This document shows positions 8,444-17,739 of a stretch of 64,000 nt of DNA, piece by piece. Location: contig JALNJX010000002.1 of assembly GCA_023268255.1 (NCBI GenBank), forward strand, positions 124,001 through 188,000, in the 5' to 3' direction. The position numbers and the translations under genes are program-made. The number at the start of each line of letters is the position of its first letter. Within the stretch, counting starts at the first letter, position 1. Below the pieces are notes generated by a model. The model was not told the DNA's origin. It worked only from the letters and a program-made list of their open reading frames with translations, and ran no database searches. Origin of the DNA: Candidatus Wolframiiraptor sinensis (GTDB taxonomy: Archaea > Thermoproteota > Nitrososphaeria_A > Caldarchaeales > Wolframiiraptoraceae).

Positions 8444-9406
8444 ATGAGGTGTGGTTTTCAGTCTGGAGAGCTGCTGGAGCAGATCTCAAAAGAGATAAGC
8501 AACTTGGTCGAGGGGGCGTGGAATAGCGTTGTGAGCGTTATAGCGACTGGGATAAGGGTGGATGCCTTCCTCAGGCCTGTCCCCGTGAGAGGCGTAGGAT
8601 CGGCTTTCGCCATCTCCCACGACGGGCATCTCGTGACCAATAATCACGTGGTCTCCGAGAGCGGGTCTATAGAGGTGTTGATCGGCGGTAGGAGGCTTGA
8701 GGGAAGAATTGAGGCTAGATCGCCATCCCGTGATGTCGCACTCCTGAGAGTTCCAGGTGCGGATCTCAAGCCTCTGAAGCTCGGCGACTCCGATGAAGTC
8801 AAAGTTGGAGAGCTGGTTTTAGCTATTGGGAGTCCTCTCGGGCTTCCCGGGCCGAATGTTAGCCTCGGCATCGTGAGCGCCGTCGGGAGAACTATCGAGG
8901 GCGACGGCTTCATCTTGGAGGACTTGATCCAGACGGGCGCGGCGATAAATCCCGGCAATAGCGGCGGGCCGCTCCTCAACATGAGGGGCGAGGTCATAGG
9001 CATGACTACGGCCATGATACCATACGCCCAGGGAATCGGCTTCGCTATACCGATAAACACGATAAAGAGATTCATCGAGATGGTCTCCAGATATGGCAGA
9101 GCATTAAGGCCCTGGATCGGCGTGATAACGATGCCGCTGAGAGAGCATATTGCCAGATATTTATCCTTAAGGGTCTCCGAGGGGCTTCTGGTCGTCAGGG
9201 TTTTCGAGGGAAGCCCAGCGCACATCTACGGCATCAGGGAGGGGGATGTAATAACCGGGGCAAACGGCCACGCCATCCGCAGCATCAGCGATCTCAGAAA
9301 AATTTTGGAGGAATCAATGGACAAGGGCAGAATCAAGCTGATGATCACGAGGGGATACAGGAGCTTCGAGCTGGAAGTGCCCATAGCTATAGAAGAGGAA
9401 GGCTAA
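8444..9406 (+). CDS. HtrA/DegP-like serine protease with PDZ domain
   Basis: The protein has 320 residues. The trypsin-like catalytic triad is readable: His68 in TNNHVV, Asp97 in SRDVALLRV and Ser173 in NPGNSGGPLL. A PDZ domain occupies about residues 220-315, with SPAHIYGIREGDVITGANG. There is no signal peptide or membrane segment at the N-terminus, so it is probably cytoplasmic, unlike many bacterial DegP proteins. The role would be degradation or holding of misfolded proteins. The start is ATG 8444. It stands between the HTH regulator and the broken SDR gene. Confidence 0.9.
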   Translation: MRCGFQSGELLEQISKEISNLVEGAWNSVVSVIATGIRVDAFLRPVPVRGVGSAFAISHDGHLVTNNHVVSESGSIEVLIGGRRLEGRIEARSPSRDVALLRVPGADLKPLKLGDSDEVKVGELVLAIGSPLGLPGPNVSLGIVSAVGRTIEGDGFILEDLIQTGAAINPGNSGGPLLNMRGEVIGMTTAMIPYAQGIGFAIPINTIKRFIEMVSRYGRALRPWIGVITMPLREHIARYLSLRVSEGLLVVRVFEGSPAHIYGIREGDVITGANGHAIRSISDLRKILEESMDKGRIKLMITRGYRSFELEVPIAIEEEG

Positions 9407-9467
9407 TCAGTTTCACGGCGCCCACAAATGCCGTGCATAAAAATATTGGAGGAGGCTGGGGGCGCTT

Positions 9468-10228
9468 CTACTGTATTGTGTAGCCGCCATCTATCACTAT
9501 ATTTTGCCCGGTTATGAAGTCCGATTTATCGCTCGCCAGAAAGAGCACTAAGTAGGCGACCTCCTCCGGCTTCCCAAATCTCCCTAGGGGAATAGCTCGC
9601 CTCACCTGCTCGTAGGCCTCCTTGCTTAGAACCCCTATGCCTGGCGTCTCGATAGGACCTGGGGATATCGCATTCACGGTTATGCCGTATTGAGCTGTCT
9701 CGAGGGCCAGCGCCCTCGTGAACCCAATTATCCCCGCCTTGCTAGCCGAGTAGTGGACCAGGTTCGGAAAGCCCACGACAGATCCAGCGATTGAGGATAT
9801 GTTTATTATCTTACCCTTATCTTACCCCTTCTCTGCTCAATCATCCTCGGCAGAACGGCCCTCGTGAAATTGAATACTCCCTTGAGATTTACGTCTAGAA
9901 CCTTATCCCAATCCTGCTCGCCCATCTCCGTAAACGGCTTAAACGGATAAATGCCCGCATTATTGACGAGTATATCAATCCTCCCGAATTTATCCAGTAC
10001 CTGATTCACCGCCGCCTGAACATCCTCCCAACGCGATACATCGCATTTAATGGCCAGACCATCTCCGCCAAAACCCCTAATCTCCCTCAAAACATCGAAA
10101 ACCTTATCACTAACATCGATCAAAACCACCTTTGCGCCGGCTTGAGCAAGCTGCAGGAAGACCTCCCTGCCTATCCCCTGGCCTGCGCCGGTCACTATAG
10201 CCACCCTATCGCTCAAGTTAAGCATCAT
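9468..10228 (-). pseudogene. short-chain dehydrogenase/reductase (FabG-like), disrupted by 11-bp duplication
   Basis: The N-terminal piece (10228-9806) has the NAD(P) motif TGAGQGIG and NNAG. The C-terminal piece (9776-9468) has the catalytic YSASKAG (Y-x3-K) and NAISPGPI. They belong to one SDR of about 249 residues. At the break the plus strand carries TTATCTTACCC twice in a row (9806-9816 and 9817-9827). Removing one copy restores an uninterrupted GKIINISSIAGS, exactly the SDR beta-strand with its catalytic Ser. The gene as sequenced stops early after ...GKIRVR. It shares a divergent promoter region with the permease at 10344. Substrate unknown. Confidence 0.88.
9806..9827. repeat. perfect 11-bp tandem duplication inside the SDR gene
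   Basis: The unit TTATCTTACCC occurs twice with no spacer and no mismatch. It shifts the reading frame of the SDR gene, and deleting one unit restores the conserved protein. Confidence 0.95.
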
Positions 10229-10235
10229 GTGTAAA

Positions 10236-10248
10236 ATAACATTGTCAT
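10236..10248. promoter_or_regulatory. dyad ATAAC-N3-GTCAT, candidate operator
   Basis: ATAACATTGTCAT lies 8 bases before the SDR start, next to an AT-rich TATA-like stretch read on the minus strand. It matches the dyads found before the permease, rubrerythrin and SOD genes (ATAAC-N3-GT then an AT-rich arm). Confidence 0.45.
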
Positions 10249-10282
10249 AATTTAAGCATTCCCATCAAGGTTTATTATGTAG

Positions 10283-10295
10283 ATAACAAAGTTAT
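10283..10295. promoter_or_regulatory. perfect dyad ATAAC-AAA-GTTAT, candidate operator of the permease gene
   Basis: This 13-base element is a perfect inverted repeat with 5-base arms. It overlaps the TATA-like TTATATTT, so a bound protein could block TBP/TFB. It is the best copy of a motif also seen at 10236, 15731, 18524 and 18539. Confidence 0.55.
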
Positions 10296-10343
10296 ATTTG
10301 GTGGGGTGTTATTTGATGGGGATTCTCGCGGGTATAGCTGCCC

Positions 10344-11441
10344 GTGCTGGGGGTGGTTGAGAGTTTGGGTCGTGCTTGTGGGGTCGAGCATGATGGTGAG
10401 TGCTGTCATGTTTGTTCCCGTGAATCTAAGAGGTGGTATGAGGAGAGGCTTCTCCTAGTAGCTTTGGGGCTGATCGCCCTCTACGCGGCCCATATTGTCT
10501 TAGACAAATTCGGAGCATCGGTTCTGGGGAGCCTATTATCCTCATTCCACGATTATGTGGGGATTATATGGCTGCCGATGACTGTTGGGCTGCTCGTGGG
10601 CGGCTTGATCGACCGATTTGTTCCGCGTGAGTACGTCTGGAGACTTCTCGCCCGGCACGATAAGAGGAACGTGATCTACTCGGTTGGCCTTGGATTTCTC
10701 GCATCCGCCTGCTCCCATGGAATTCTCGCGATATCCATGGAGCTTTATAGGAAGGGGGCTTCAACACCCGCCGTGATCGCATTTCTACTGGCCTCGCCGT
10801 GGGCCAGCCTGCCGATCACCATACTGCTGCTCGGGCTCTTTGGGCTTAAAGGCTTGATATTCCTCATCTCCGCGATAGCTATCGCCGTAATCACGGGTCT
10901 ACTGTATCAGGCGCTGGATAGGGCTGGCTTGGTGGAGTGCAACGCTCACCAAGGTAACATCGAGGATAACTTCTCGATTCTAGTCGATATTAGGGCAAGG
11001 TGGCGCGGGTATGATCTCAGCGCTGGAAATGTTTTCAGAGATCTGGTCGGCGTTCTTAAAGGCTCATGGGAGCTGACTAGGATGATATTGTGGTGGATCG
11101 TTATAGGGATGCTCATCGCCGCCGCGATTCGGGCCTACGTCCCCGGGGAGATCCTCATGAATTATATGGGGCCGACTCTCCCCGGTTTGCTGGCGACGCT
11201 GATCTTCGCGACCGTGATAGAGGTGTGCTCGGAGGGAACGGCCCCACTCGCCCTAGAGATTTACGGGCAGACCGGGGCTTTCGGCAACGCGCTCGTGTTC
11301 CTTATGGCGGGCGTTGCGACGGATTATACGGAGATAGGCCTAATCTGGTCCAACATAGGCAAGAAAGCCGCGCTATGGCTTCCCATACTTACAATCCCAC
11401 AGATAGTATTTGTCGGATATTTCCTTAACATGATTCTATAG
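10344..11441 (+). CDS. permease of the COG0701 type (putative metal/metalloid efflux)
   Basis: This is an integral membrane protein of 365 residues with about eight hydrophobic segments in two halves. It has the family features GFLASACSHGILAISMELY and PWASLPITILLLGL in the first half and VIEVCSEGTAPLALEIY in the second. Relatives include ArsP and SO_0444-type transporters proposed to export arsenicals, Cu or Zn. The first 30 residues are cytosolic and rich in Cys and His (CGVEHDGECCHVC), suggesting a metal-binding tail. I used GTG 10344 as the start, which keeps this tail. It is divergent from the SDR gene with shared dyad operators between. The cargo is not determinable here. Confidence 0.8.
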   Translation: MLGVVESLGRACGVEHDGECCHVCSRESKRWYEERLLLVALGLIALYAAHIVLDKFGASVLGSLLSSFHDYVGIIWLPMTVGLLVGGLIDRFVPREYVWRLLARHDKRNVIYSVGLGFLASACSHGILAISMELYRKGASTPAVIAFLLASPWASLPITILLLGLFGLKGLIFLISAIAIAVITGLLYQALDRAGLVECNAHQGNIEDNFSILVDIRARWRGYDLSAGNVFRDLVGVLKGSWELTRMILWWIVIGMLIAAAIRAYVPGEILMNYMGPTLPGLLATLIFATVIEVCSEGTAPLALEIYGQTGAFGNALVFLMAGVATDYTEIGLIWSNIGKKAALWLPILTIPQIVFVGYFLNMIL

Positions 11442-11552
11442 ATGGAAGAGGTCAGGAATTCGAGAGCGCGCATCATGTTCCCTGAATCCGGATGGGCTTC
11501 TTCGTTGAAGAGGCCACCAAATCTTATATTGGCCTGCTAGATCAAATTCATC

Positions 11553-12491
11553 ATGGGCTCGGGGGAATTATATGATGTCGTTATTTTGGGTTCTGGACCG
11601 GCTGGATGCACCGCAGCGATTTATGCCGCTAGGGCTGGCTTAAGAACCTTAGTGATAGGCGGCGTAGCCCCGGGCGGCCAGCTCATGAAGACCACGATCG
11701 TCGAGAACTTTCCCGGCTTCTCCGAGGGTATCAGAGGCCCGGACTTGATGATGGAAATGATGGAGCAGGCAAAAAGGTTTGGAGCCGAGATATTGCACGA
11801 AGATGCAACAGGCGTTGATTTCGCATCACGTCCATTCAAGATTTTTGTTAGGAATGTGGAGTATCGCGCGCTATCTGTCATAGTAGCTACTGGAGCTTAT
11901 CCCAGGCCCTTGGGCCTGGAGTCTGAGCAGAGGCTAATGGGAAGAGGGGTCTCGACTTGCGCCACGTGCGATGCTCCCCTCTATAGGGGGGCTAAGAACC
12001 TCGTGGTTGTTGGTGGAGGGGATAGCGCTGCCGAATATGCGCTCTTCTGCGCTAAGGTGGCGGAGCACGTGACCCTTATTCATAGAAGGGATAGGCTTAG
12101 GGCGTCCAAAATCCTCCAAGATAGGCTGCTATCCGAGCCCAAGATCACGATAATCTGGAACAGCGTCGTCGAGGACATAATTGGCGAGGATCGTGTGAGG
12201 GGCGTGCTCGTCAGGAATCTGTTGAGCGGCGAGCTCATCAAAGTGGAATGCGACGCGGTCTTCATAGCGATAGGCCATAAGCCGATGACCGAGATATTCC
12301 GTGGATGGCTGGAGCTGGATGAGGAGGGCTATGTGATTACGAGGGATCTAGTCAAGACCAGCGTTGAGGGGGTCTTCGCCGCCGGCGAGGTCATGGATAA
12401 GCGATACAGGCAGGCGATAACATCCGCTGGATTCGGCTGCATAGCCGCGCTTGAAGCGATAAGATACGTGGAGAGCATTAAAGGTCGTTAA
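11553..12491 (+). CDS. trxB: thioredoxin reductase-like NAD(P)H:disulfide flavoprotein
   Basis: The protein has 312 residues with the low-molecular-weight TrxR architecture. The FAD motif GSGPAG spans about residues 13-18, the redox-active CATC is Cys136/Cys139, the NAD(P) motif is GGGDSAAE, and the closing FAD segment is AAGEVMDKRYRQAITSAGFG. It passes reducing power from NAD(P)H to thioredoxin or glutaredoxin-like partners in the cytoplasm. No thioredoxin gene is adjacent. It fits the redox-defence set in this part of the window. Confidence 0.92.
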   Translation: MGSGELYDVVILGSGPAGCTAAIYAARAGLRTLVIGGVAPGGQLMKTTIVENFPGFSEGIRGPDLMMEMMEQAKRFGAEILHEDATGVDFASRPFKIFVRNVEYRALSVIVATGAYPRPLGLESEQRLMGRGVSTCATCDAPLYRGAKNLVVVGGGDSAAEYALFCAKVAEHVTLIHRRDRLRASKILQDRLLSEPKITIIWNSVVEDIIGEDRVRGVLVRNLLSGELIKVECDAVFIAIGHKPMTEIFRGWLELDEEGYVITRDLVKTSVEGVFAAGEVMDKRYRQAITSAGFGCIAALEAIRYVESIKGR

Positions 12492-12509
12492 AAGCCGTGT
12501 GGAAGCCGC

Positions 12510-13448
12510 TTATTCCGTCTTCACGAAATAGGCCGCGAATATTCTCCTGAAAATCTTCTCGGTGATCACGGGTTTACCATCATCCTCGATCTTCTGAGCC
12601 GCCGGTGGGTTCGCCAGGTAACTTGGTAGCCTACCGGCTATTCTATCTTCCATGATATCGCGCGTCGGATCTTGGTAGAATAAGCCCACCGGTATTCTAT
12701 CCCCGTTCTCCATCGATCGCCTAAGAGCCTCCAGAAGCTTATCGCGCCTCTCCACGGGATCCTTCACAACCGGGTCCCACCCACTTTCCTCAACCCGATA
12801 AATTCTTCCGCGATAGTACTCCGGAGTATGGATGTCGTTGTACGTTATGCATGGCTGAAGCACGTCGATGAATGCGGCTCCTTTGTGCCTCACCGCCATC
12901 TTGATCAACTCCTTGAGGTGCTCGGTCATGAGGGAATATCCCCTGGCCACGAACGTGAAGCCCGAGGAAAGGGCTAGCGCTATCGGATTCACGGCGTCCT
13001 GTATGTTTGGCCTTGGAAGAGCTTTAGGCATGAGGCCCCTCTCGAGCGTCGGTGCAGCTTGGCCCTTCGTGAGGCCGTAAACCCTGTTATCATGCAGTAT
13101 GACCGTCACGTCGAGATTTCTCCTTCCGAGGGCCACGAAGTGGCCTGCGCCTATCCCAAGAAGATCTCCATCGCCTCCATTAACTATTACCGTCAATCTT
13201 GGGTTCGCCAACTTAATTCCCATGGCATAGGGTATTGCTCTCCCATGGATAGCGTGAACACCATTTACCTTGATGAAATGCGGCGTCTTGCCCGAGCACC
13301 CTATCCCGCTCACGATCACGGCCTTCTCTGGCGGGAGCTGTAGCTCGGCGAGGGCCTTGTGCATCGCCGCCAATATCCCGTAGTTCCCGCATCCCGGACA
13401 CCAGTCAACCCAAACATCGGTCTTGTAATCGGCTAAGTCAGGGGCCAT
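12510..13448 (-). CDS. 2-oxoacid:ferredoxin oxidoreductase, beta (TPP-binding) subunit
   Basis: This catalytic subunit binds thiamine diphosphate and oxidises 2-oxoacids to acyl-CoA, passing electrons to ferredoxin. Visible are [11 protein letters not shown] and CSGKTPHF (cluster and TPP region), the TPP motif [14 protein letters not shown], and [12 protein letters not shown] start at ATG 13448 (MAPDLADYK), about 312 residues, because an upstream ATG at 13472 only adds residues encoded inside the preceding gene. The start overlaps the alpha-subunit stop by 11 bases, implying coupled translation. This matches the two-subunit crenarchaeal enzymes with broad 2-oxoacid specificity. Confidence 0.93.
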   Translation of the reverse strand: MAPDLADYKTDVWVDWCPGCGNYGILAAMHKALAELQLPPEKAVIVSGIGCSGKTPHFIKVNGVHAIHGRAIPYAMGIKLANPRLTVIVNGGDGDLLGIGAGHFVALGRRNLDVTVILHDNRVYGLTKGQAAPTLERGLMPKALPRPNIQDAVNPIALALSSGFTFVARGYSLMTEHLKELIKMAVRHKGAAFIDVLQPCITYNDIHTPEYYRGRIYRVEESGWDPVVKDPVERRDKLLEALRRSMENGDRIPVGLFYQDPTRDIMEDRIAGRLPSYLANPPAAQKIEDDGKPVITEKIFRRIFAAYFVKTE

Positions 13449-15348
13449 GAGACAGCACCACCCTGCTCTCACCGCGCAATATTCTCTTAACTGCTTCGAT
13501 CAGCTCATTTTGATATATTGGTCTCCCGGTATACTTCACTATACTCTTCTCGATTTTTGCGCCCGTTCTCATGTTAATCAATATGGCTAGTTGAGCCATG
13601 TAGTTGTGCTCGACCGCTATCAGTTTGCCAGCATCAAAGCGCTCCACTATTTTCTTGAAGAGCCTTGATGGGAATGGTGAGAGTATTCTGAGGTGCATGT
13701 AAGCCGCCTTAATCCCTTCCTTTCCAAGCTCCTCGATGGAATCTATCGCGGCTCCCTTCACGGACCCCCATCCGACGAGCAGCACATCCGCGTCATCTTC
13801 CCCATAATATGAAAGCCTAGATTCCTCTGGGATCTCTCGGTCGGCGAGAGCCAGCTTCTCCATCCTTCTTCTATACATCTTTTCTCTATTCTCCGGATCC
13901 TCGTTTATGTGCCCCCACTCGTCATGCTCATCTCCGGAATGCCAGATGATTGCCCCGGATCCGAGAACGAATCTCGGAGGCAACTTCTCGAACGAGTCGA
14001 ACCTCTTCTGCGCTCCCGAGCTTATCGTCACAATTCTGCCCCGTTCTATTCTAACATTATCGAGGTTTGGGGGCAGCATCGTGGTTATCGTGTTAGCCAG
14101 GAACTTGTCAAGCAAGTGTATCACGGGCATCTGGTACTTCTCGGCGAGGTTGAAGGCCTCGATCGCATCATAAAAAGCTTCCAAATGATCTCCCGAGGAG
14201 ATCACTATTCTCGGGAACTCTCCATGCGAGGCGTGGAGAGCGAATAGAAGATCGGCCTGGCTCCCCCTCGTCGGCTGGCCCGTGCTGGGGCCGCCCCGCT
14301 GATAATAGGTTACCACGATCGGGACCTCGTTAATTCCAGCCCATCCGAGAGCTTCCACCATGAGGCTGAATCCAGGTCCGCTTGTGCAGGTGGCCGCCCT
14401 AGCGCCCGTTAAGGCCGCACCTATCGCTGAAGCTATCGCTGCGATCTCATCCTCGGTCTGAAGGACCACTATGGACGCTATATCCGATCCATCAAACTCG
14501 ATCCGCTCATTCGCCTCGATGAAGAAACTCTCGTCGGCCGCGGGCGTTATCGGATAATAACTCTGATACCTCACACCGCCAACAATCTTGCCCATCGCTA
14601 CCACGTCGTTTCCCGAGACAACCATAAGCTCACTTTGATTTAGCGCGGATGGAGCTAGCGTGACCGGGGATTGATGCCTTTCCCTGATCAGCTGATAGAC
14701 TTCTCCGACAATCAACTTGTTGATAGATATTATCTGATCTCTTCCACGAAACCTCGCTGCTATCGCGTACTCGATGCTACTCTGGTTCAGCCCGAGAAAT
14801 GCTGCTATAGCGCCATAAACGATCGCGCTCACGTATCTGGATGCCTGCTGCGCCGGTAAAGCAATCCTCTTGGCGAAGCTCGCTATCAAATCCGCGTAGT
14901 TCAAGCCGGCGGCTATTATCCCTCTCTCGCGAGACATGTAGCTCACGAGACTCTTGATTGATCCATCTACTCCGAGCTCGCCGAATAGACGCTTAAGCCT
15001 GTCCACGAGCTCCTTCTCCATGCTCGGTATGCTATCGAATGCCTTATTCTCGGTTGAGAGATCGTAAACCAGCACGCCACCTCGCTCAACATCCTGAAAG
15101 TGCGTGAAAATGGTCTCAGCGTCCATCGCCCCCAGCAGCTGAATTGGGTAGGTGAGGGATCTTGGAAGCCTGATTGAGGATGCCCTCAGGTGGATGTAGC
15201 TGTGCCTTCCAACTATATTCGAGAAATATTCTCTATCAGATATCACGCCATACCTGAGCCTAGCTAGAGAGATTGTTAGAAGCTGAGCCGTTGTCTCAAG
15301 CCCCGCTCCCTGAGGCCCTCCAATTATCAGGCAAGCTTCGTCCCTCAT
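13438..15348 (-). CDS. 2-oxoacid:ferredoxin oxidoreductase, fused gamma-alpha subunit
   Basis: The protein is about 636 residues. An N-terminal gamma domain ([15 protein letters not shown] onward, ~8-190) is fused to an alpha domain containing the YPITP signature ([11 protein letters not shown]) and [18 protein letters not shown]. The gamma-alpha fusion is the crenarchaeal two-subunit form. I start at ATG 15348 ([11 protein letters not shown]), placing the gene 10 bases after the upstream Cys-rich protein; a longer frame from 15396 would overlap that gene. It forms an operon with the beta subunit downstream. Confidence 0.92.
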   Translation of the reverse strand: MRDEACLIIGGPQGAGLETTAQLLTISLARLRYGVISDREYFSNIVGRHSYIHLRASSIRLPRSLTYPIQLLGAMDAETIFTHFQDVERGGVLVYDLSTENKAFDSIPSMEKELVDRLKRLFGELGVDGSIKSLVSYMSRERGIIAAGLNYADLIASFAKRIALPAQQASRYVSAIVYGAIAAFLGLNQSSIEYAIAARFRGRDQIISINKLIVGEVYQLIRERHQSPVTLAPSALNQSELMVVSGNDVVAMGKIVGGVRYQSYYPITPAADESFFIEANERIEFDGSDIASIVVLQTEDEIAAIASAIGAALTGARAATCTSGPGFSLMVEALGWAGINEVPIVVTYYQRGGPSTGQPTRGSQADLLFALHASHGEFPRIVISSGDHLEAFYDAIEAFNLAEKYQMPVIHLLDKFLANTITTMLPPNLDNVRIERGRIVTISSGAQKRFDSFEKLPPRFVLGSGAIIWHSGDEHDEWGHINEDPENREKMYRRRMEKLALADREIPEESRLSYYGEDDADVLLVGWGSVKGAAIDSIEELGKEGIKAAYMHLRILSPFPSRLFKKIVERFDAGKLIAVEHNYMAQLAILINMRTGAKIEKSIVKYTGRPIYQNELIEAVKRILRGESRVVLSHGP

Positions 15349-15358
15349 TCTCTCACGC

Positions 15359-15664
15359 CTAATCCGCCGCCGGAGATTCCTCGTAGGAAACATCATCTGG
15401 TGGAAATGCCGCTATCACCCGATCCCCAGCATGCCGGGGCAGCTCATCCTGCGAGTAAATCGGCTGCCGGCAGTCGGCGCAATAAAGGACGCCACGCTCA
15501 AGAAGGAGCTTAGCCAATTCGTCAAAATCTCTCTTGATATAGACCGAGCATTCCTCCACGCCGGAGACCACGCGGCAAGCCTCTAGGCAGATCATTATAA
15601 ATGGATAGATCGGGTGAGGAGAACACCTCAGGCATTCTGAGCACCTGGAACTCTCGCCCGCCAT
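15359..15664 (-). CDS. small Cys-rich protein upstream of the oxidoreductase operon
   Basis: The protein has 101 residues with two Cys clusters. The first is C-x2-C-x2-C near the N-terminus (CSECLRC), followed by ICLEAC ~15 residues later; the second is a C-x2-C in YCADCRQPIY near residue 63. Spacing resembles an Fe-S or Zn site but is not a standard ferredoxin. The frame is tightly placed ahead of the 2-oxoacid:ferredoxin oxidoreductase genes on the same strand, so it may be an accessory electron carrier, assembly factor or Zn protein. The family is not recognised. It is divergent from rubrerythrin. Confidence 0.65.
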   Translation of the reverse strand: MAGESSRCSECLRCSPHPIYPFIMICLEACRVVSGVEECSVYIKRDFDELAKLLLERGVLYCADCRQPIYSQDELPRHAGDRVIAAFPPDDVSYEESPAAD

Positions 15665-15730
15665 GCCAATGTAATTGGTTCAGAGGTGTTTAAAATGTTT
15701 TTGAAGAAGTCCCTTAAAAACAACGCTTAT

Positions 15731-15743
15731 ATAACAGCGTTTT
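15731..15743 (+). promoter_or_regulatory. TATA region with dyad ATAAC-AGC-GTTTT before rubrerythrin
   Basis: The TATA-like TTATATAA (15727-15734) lies ~35 bases before the rubrerythrin ATG. It is flanked by an inverted repeat AACGCT (15722-15727) and AGCGTT (15736-15741). The ATAAC-N3-GTT core also occurs before SOD and the SDR/permease pair. Overlap with the TATA box suggests a repressor site. Confidence 0.55.
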
Positions 15744-15764
15744 ATACTGGTACTCGTGTGAGCC

Positions 15765-16322
15765 ATGCCTGTTAGACCCATGACGAAGGATGCCTTGCTG
15801 AGCGCATTCGCCGGCGAGTCTATGGCCCATATGAGGTATCTCGTTTTCGCCGATGTGGCCGAGAGGGAGAAGTTTCCAAATATAGCGAGGCTTTTCAGGG
15901 CCGTAGCTCACGCTGAGTTCGTCCACGCTAGAAATCACTACAACAATCTAAGAGAGTATAAGGAGGATTTCAAGGCGATTGCGGGGACTCCGGCGGGCCC
16001 GGGAAATACCTCAAAGAACCTAGAGCTCGGCATCATGGGCGAGGAATATGAGATCAATGAGATGTACCCCGTTTACATTGAGATCGCGAGGTTCCAAGGT
16101 GTTAAGGGGGCTGAGCAGAGCTTTCAGTGGGCCTATGAAGCCGAAAAGATTCATGCCCAACTTTACAGGGAGGCCAAGGGTTATGCTGATAAGGGGGAGG
16201 ATTGGCCGCTGAAAGGAAAGGTCTGGATCTGCTCGATCTGCGGGCACACATACGTTGGAGATGAGCCTCCGGAGAAGTGTCCCATCTGCAACGCGCCGAG
16301 AGATAAATACACAGGCTTCTAA
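15765..16322 (+). CDS. rubrerythrin
   Basis: The protein has 185 residues: a ferritin-like di-iron four-helix domain (residues ~5-145) with Glu/His ligands in FAGESMAHMRY, AVAHAEFVHARNH and AYEAEKIHAQLY, then a C-terminal rubredoxin-like domain (WICSICGHTYVGDEPPEKCPIC) with two CxxC pairs. Rubrerythrin reduces hydrogen peroxide in anaerobes using electrons from rubredoxin or NAD(P)H donors. The start is ATG 15765. Its 3' region is overlapped on the other strand by the out-of-frame tail of the damaged GAPN gene. Confidence 0.95.
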   Translation: MPVRPMTKDALLSAFAGESMAHMRYLVFADVAEREKFPNIARLFRAVAHAEFVHARNHYNNLREYKEDFKAIAGTPAGPGNTSKNLELGIMGEEYEINEMYPVYIEIARFQGVKGAEQSFQWAYEAEKIHAQLYREAKGYADKGEDWPLKGKVWICSICGHTYVGDEPPEKCPICNAPRDKYTGF

Positions 16323-17739
16323 GCAGCCCGTTGCCTACAGATACCTCCACACCCCCTTTTTCTCTGAAGTTATAAACTATGGTCTTATAAGCCGTTACGT
16401 ATTCGATGGAGTAGCCGACGCCCTCTCTCCTTATGCCGGATTCTTTTCGGCCACCGAATGGATAATAGCCCATGCCGTGCCGCGGCATGTCGTTTACGTA
16501 GATCGCGCCGAACTCCAAGAATCTAACGAGCTTTCTTACCTGATCTATGTTGTGTCCGAAGATTGCCGCATCAAGTCCGTAGGACCTTCCATTGGCCAGC
16601 TCGATCGCCTCCTCCAAGTCGCTGAAGCTCGTGATCAGAACAATGGGCGCGAAGATCTCCTCCTTATACAGTTTGAGACTCCTCAACGCGTTCTTATCTA
16701 GGATCTCGATGAGTGTGGGCTCGACATAGGTCTCGCCCAACCTCTTCCCGCCACATAATACTCTGCCGCCTGCCTTCACGGCCTCATCCACGCTCTTCAT
16801 CATCTCATCAACTGATTCGGGGCTTATCAGCGGTCCCATGGTGGTCTTTTCATCGCGAGGATCCCCCACAACCACCTTAGAGAACTCTGAGACGAGCTTA
16901 TCCTTGAACTCGGAGTATATTTCCTCGGCAACCAAGATTAGCTTTATTGCATCGCATCTTTGGCCCGCGTAGCTGTAGATCCCGGCTGCAATCCTCTCAG
17001 CAGCAAAATCTAGGTCAGCATCAGGCAAGACTATCGCGGGATCGCCTCCGCCTAGCTCCATTATGAACTGCTTGATTCCGGCTGTCTGTATCACCTTTTT
17101 TCCGGTCATGCTGCTCCCAGTGAAGCTTATGACCTGAATTCTCCGATCTGCTATCAACCTATCGGACTCTCTGCCGGGAATGGTTAGAACGGAGAAGGCC
17201 TCTCTCGGGAAACCCGACTCCTCGACAAGCTTGGCGAAAAGCAGTACGGGTATCGGGTCGGCGGAGGGCGGCTTGATGACGACAGCATTTCCCGCGACGA
17301 TGCTATAAGCGAATTTCGAGACCGCATCAAACAGTGGATAGTTGAACGGAATTATCGCGAGCACCACTCCGAAGGGTTCGCGCCTAACCACCGCCTCCGT
17401 CTCGATCGTCGTGGGATCCCAATCGCCCGGCATATACTCCCCATATATCTTCCTGGCATCAAGGTCAGCTCTTCTGAGCCTATCTATGCTCGCATTAACT
17501 TCCCCAAGGGCCTGGGATCGAGTCTTCCCGGAATTGATCATGAGAGATTCCACCAAGTCGTCTTTATGCTCCTCCATGAGCCCAGCCAACCTCTCAAGCA
17601 TCTCCAATCTCCTCCACCCGGGAGTATCCCGAATCCTCCATCTCCCAGATTCATAGACAACATCGAGCGCGCGATCGACATCTTCCCAACTGAGCCTAGG
17701 CACCCGCCCTATGACGCTCAGGTCTATAGGACTTCTCAC
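16102..17739 (-). CDS. non-phosphorylating glyceraldehyde-3-phosphate dehydrogenase (GAPN), damaged at both ends
   Basis: This is an aldehyde dehydrogenase superfamily protein with the archaeal GAPN look: PFNYPLFDAVSK, FTGSSMTGKK, the catalytic Glu in ELGGGDPAIV, the catalytic Cys in SYAGQRCDAIKL, and PRHGMGYYPFGGRKESG. GAPN oxidises glyceraldehyde 3-phosphate directly to 3-phosphoglycerate. The frame from GTG 17739 reads to 16102, but its last ~80 residues are non-homologous and antisense to rubrerythrin. Deleting one base in the C5 run at 16352-16356 would end the protein as REKGVWRYL with a TAG at 16335, the expected GAPN terminus. At the 5' end an in-frame TAG (17758-17760) cuts off ~34 homologous residues starting at ATG 17862. 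It is either a recent pseudogene or affected by sequence errors. Confidence 0.85.
   Translation of the reverse strand: MRSPIDLSVIGRVPRLSWEDVDRALDVVYESGRWRIRDTPGWRRLEMLERLAGLMEEHKDDLVESLMINSGKTRSQALGEVNASIDRLRRADLDARKIYGEYMPGDWDPTTIETEAVVRREPFGVVLAIIPFNYPLFDAVSKFAYSIVAGNAVVIKPPSADPIPVLLFAKLVEESGFPREAFSVLTIPGRESDRLIADRRIQVISFTGSSMTGKKVIQTAGIKQFIMELGGGDPAIVLPDADLDFAAERIAAGIYSYAGQRCDAIKLILVAEEIYSEFKDKLVSEFSKVVVGDPRDEKTTMGPLISPESVDEMMKSVDEAVKAGGRVLCGGKRLGETYVEPTLIEILDKNALRSLKLYKEEIFAPIVLITSFSDLEEAIELANGRSYGLDAAIFGHNIDQVRKLVRFLEFGAIYVNDMPRHGMGYYPFGGRKESGIRREGVGYSIEYVTAYKTIVYNFREKGGVEVSVGNGLLRSLCIYLSARCRWDTSPEAHLQRMCARRSSRSRPFLSAANPPPYQHNPWPPCKVGHESFRLHRPTESSAQPP

Noticed and set aside
8644-9225. 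193-codon minus-strand open frame inside the HtrA gene
   Set aside because: The plus strand has a complete catalytic triad and PDZ domain; the antisense frame is low in complexity (Ser/Pro/Thr-rich).
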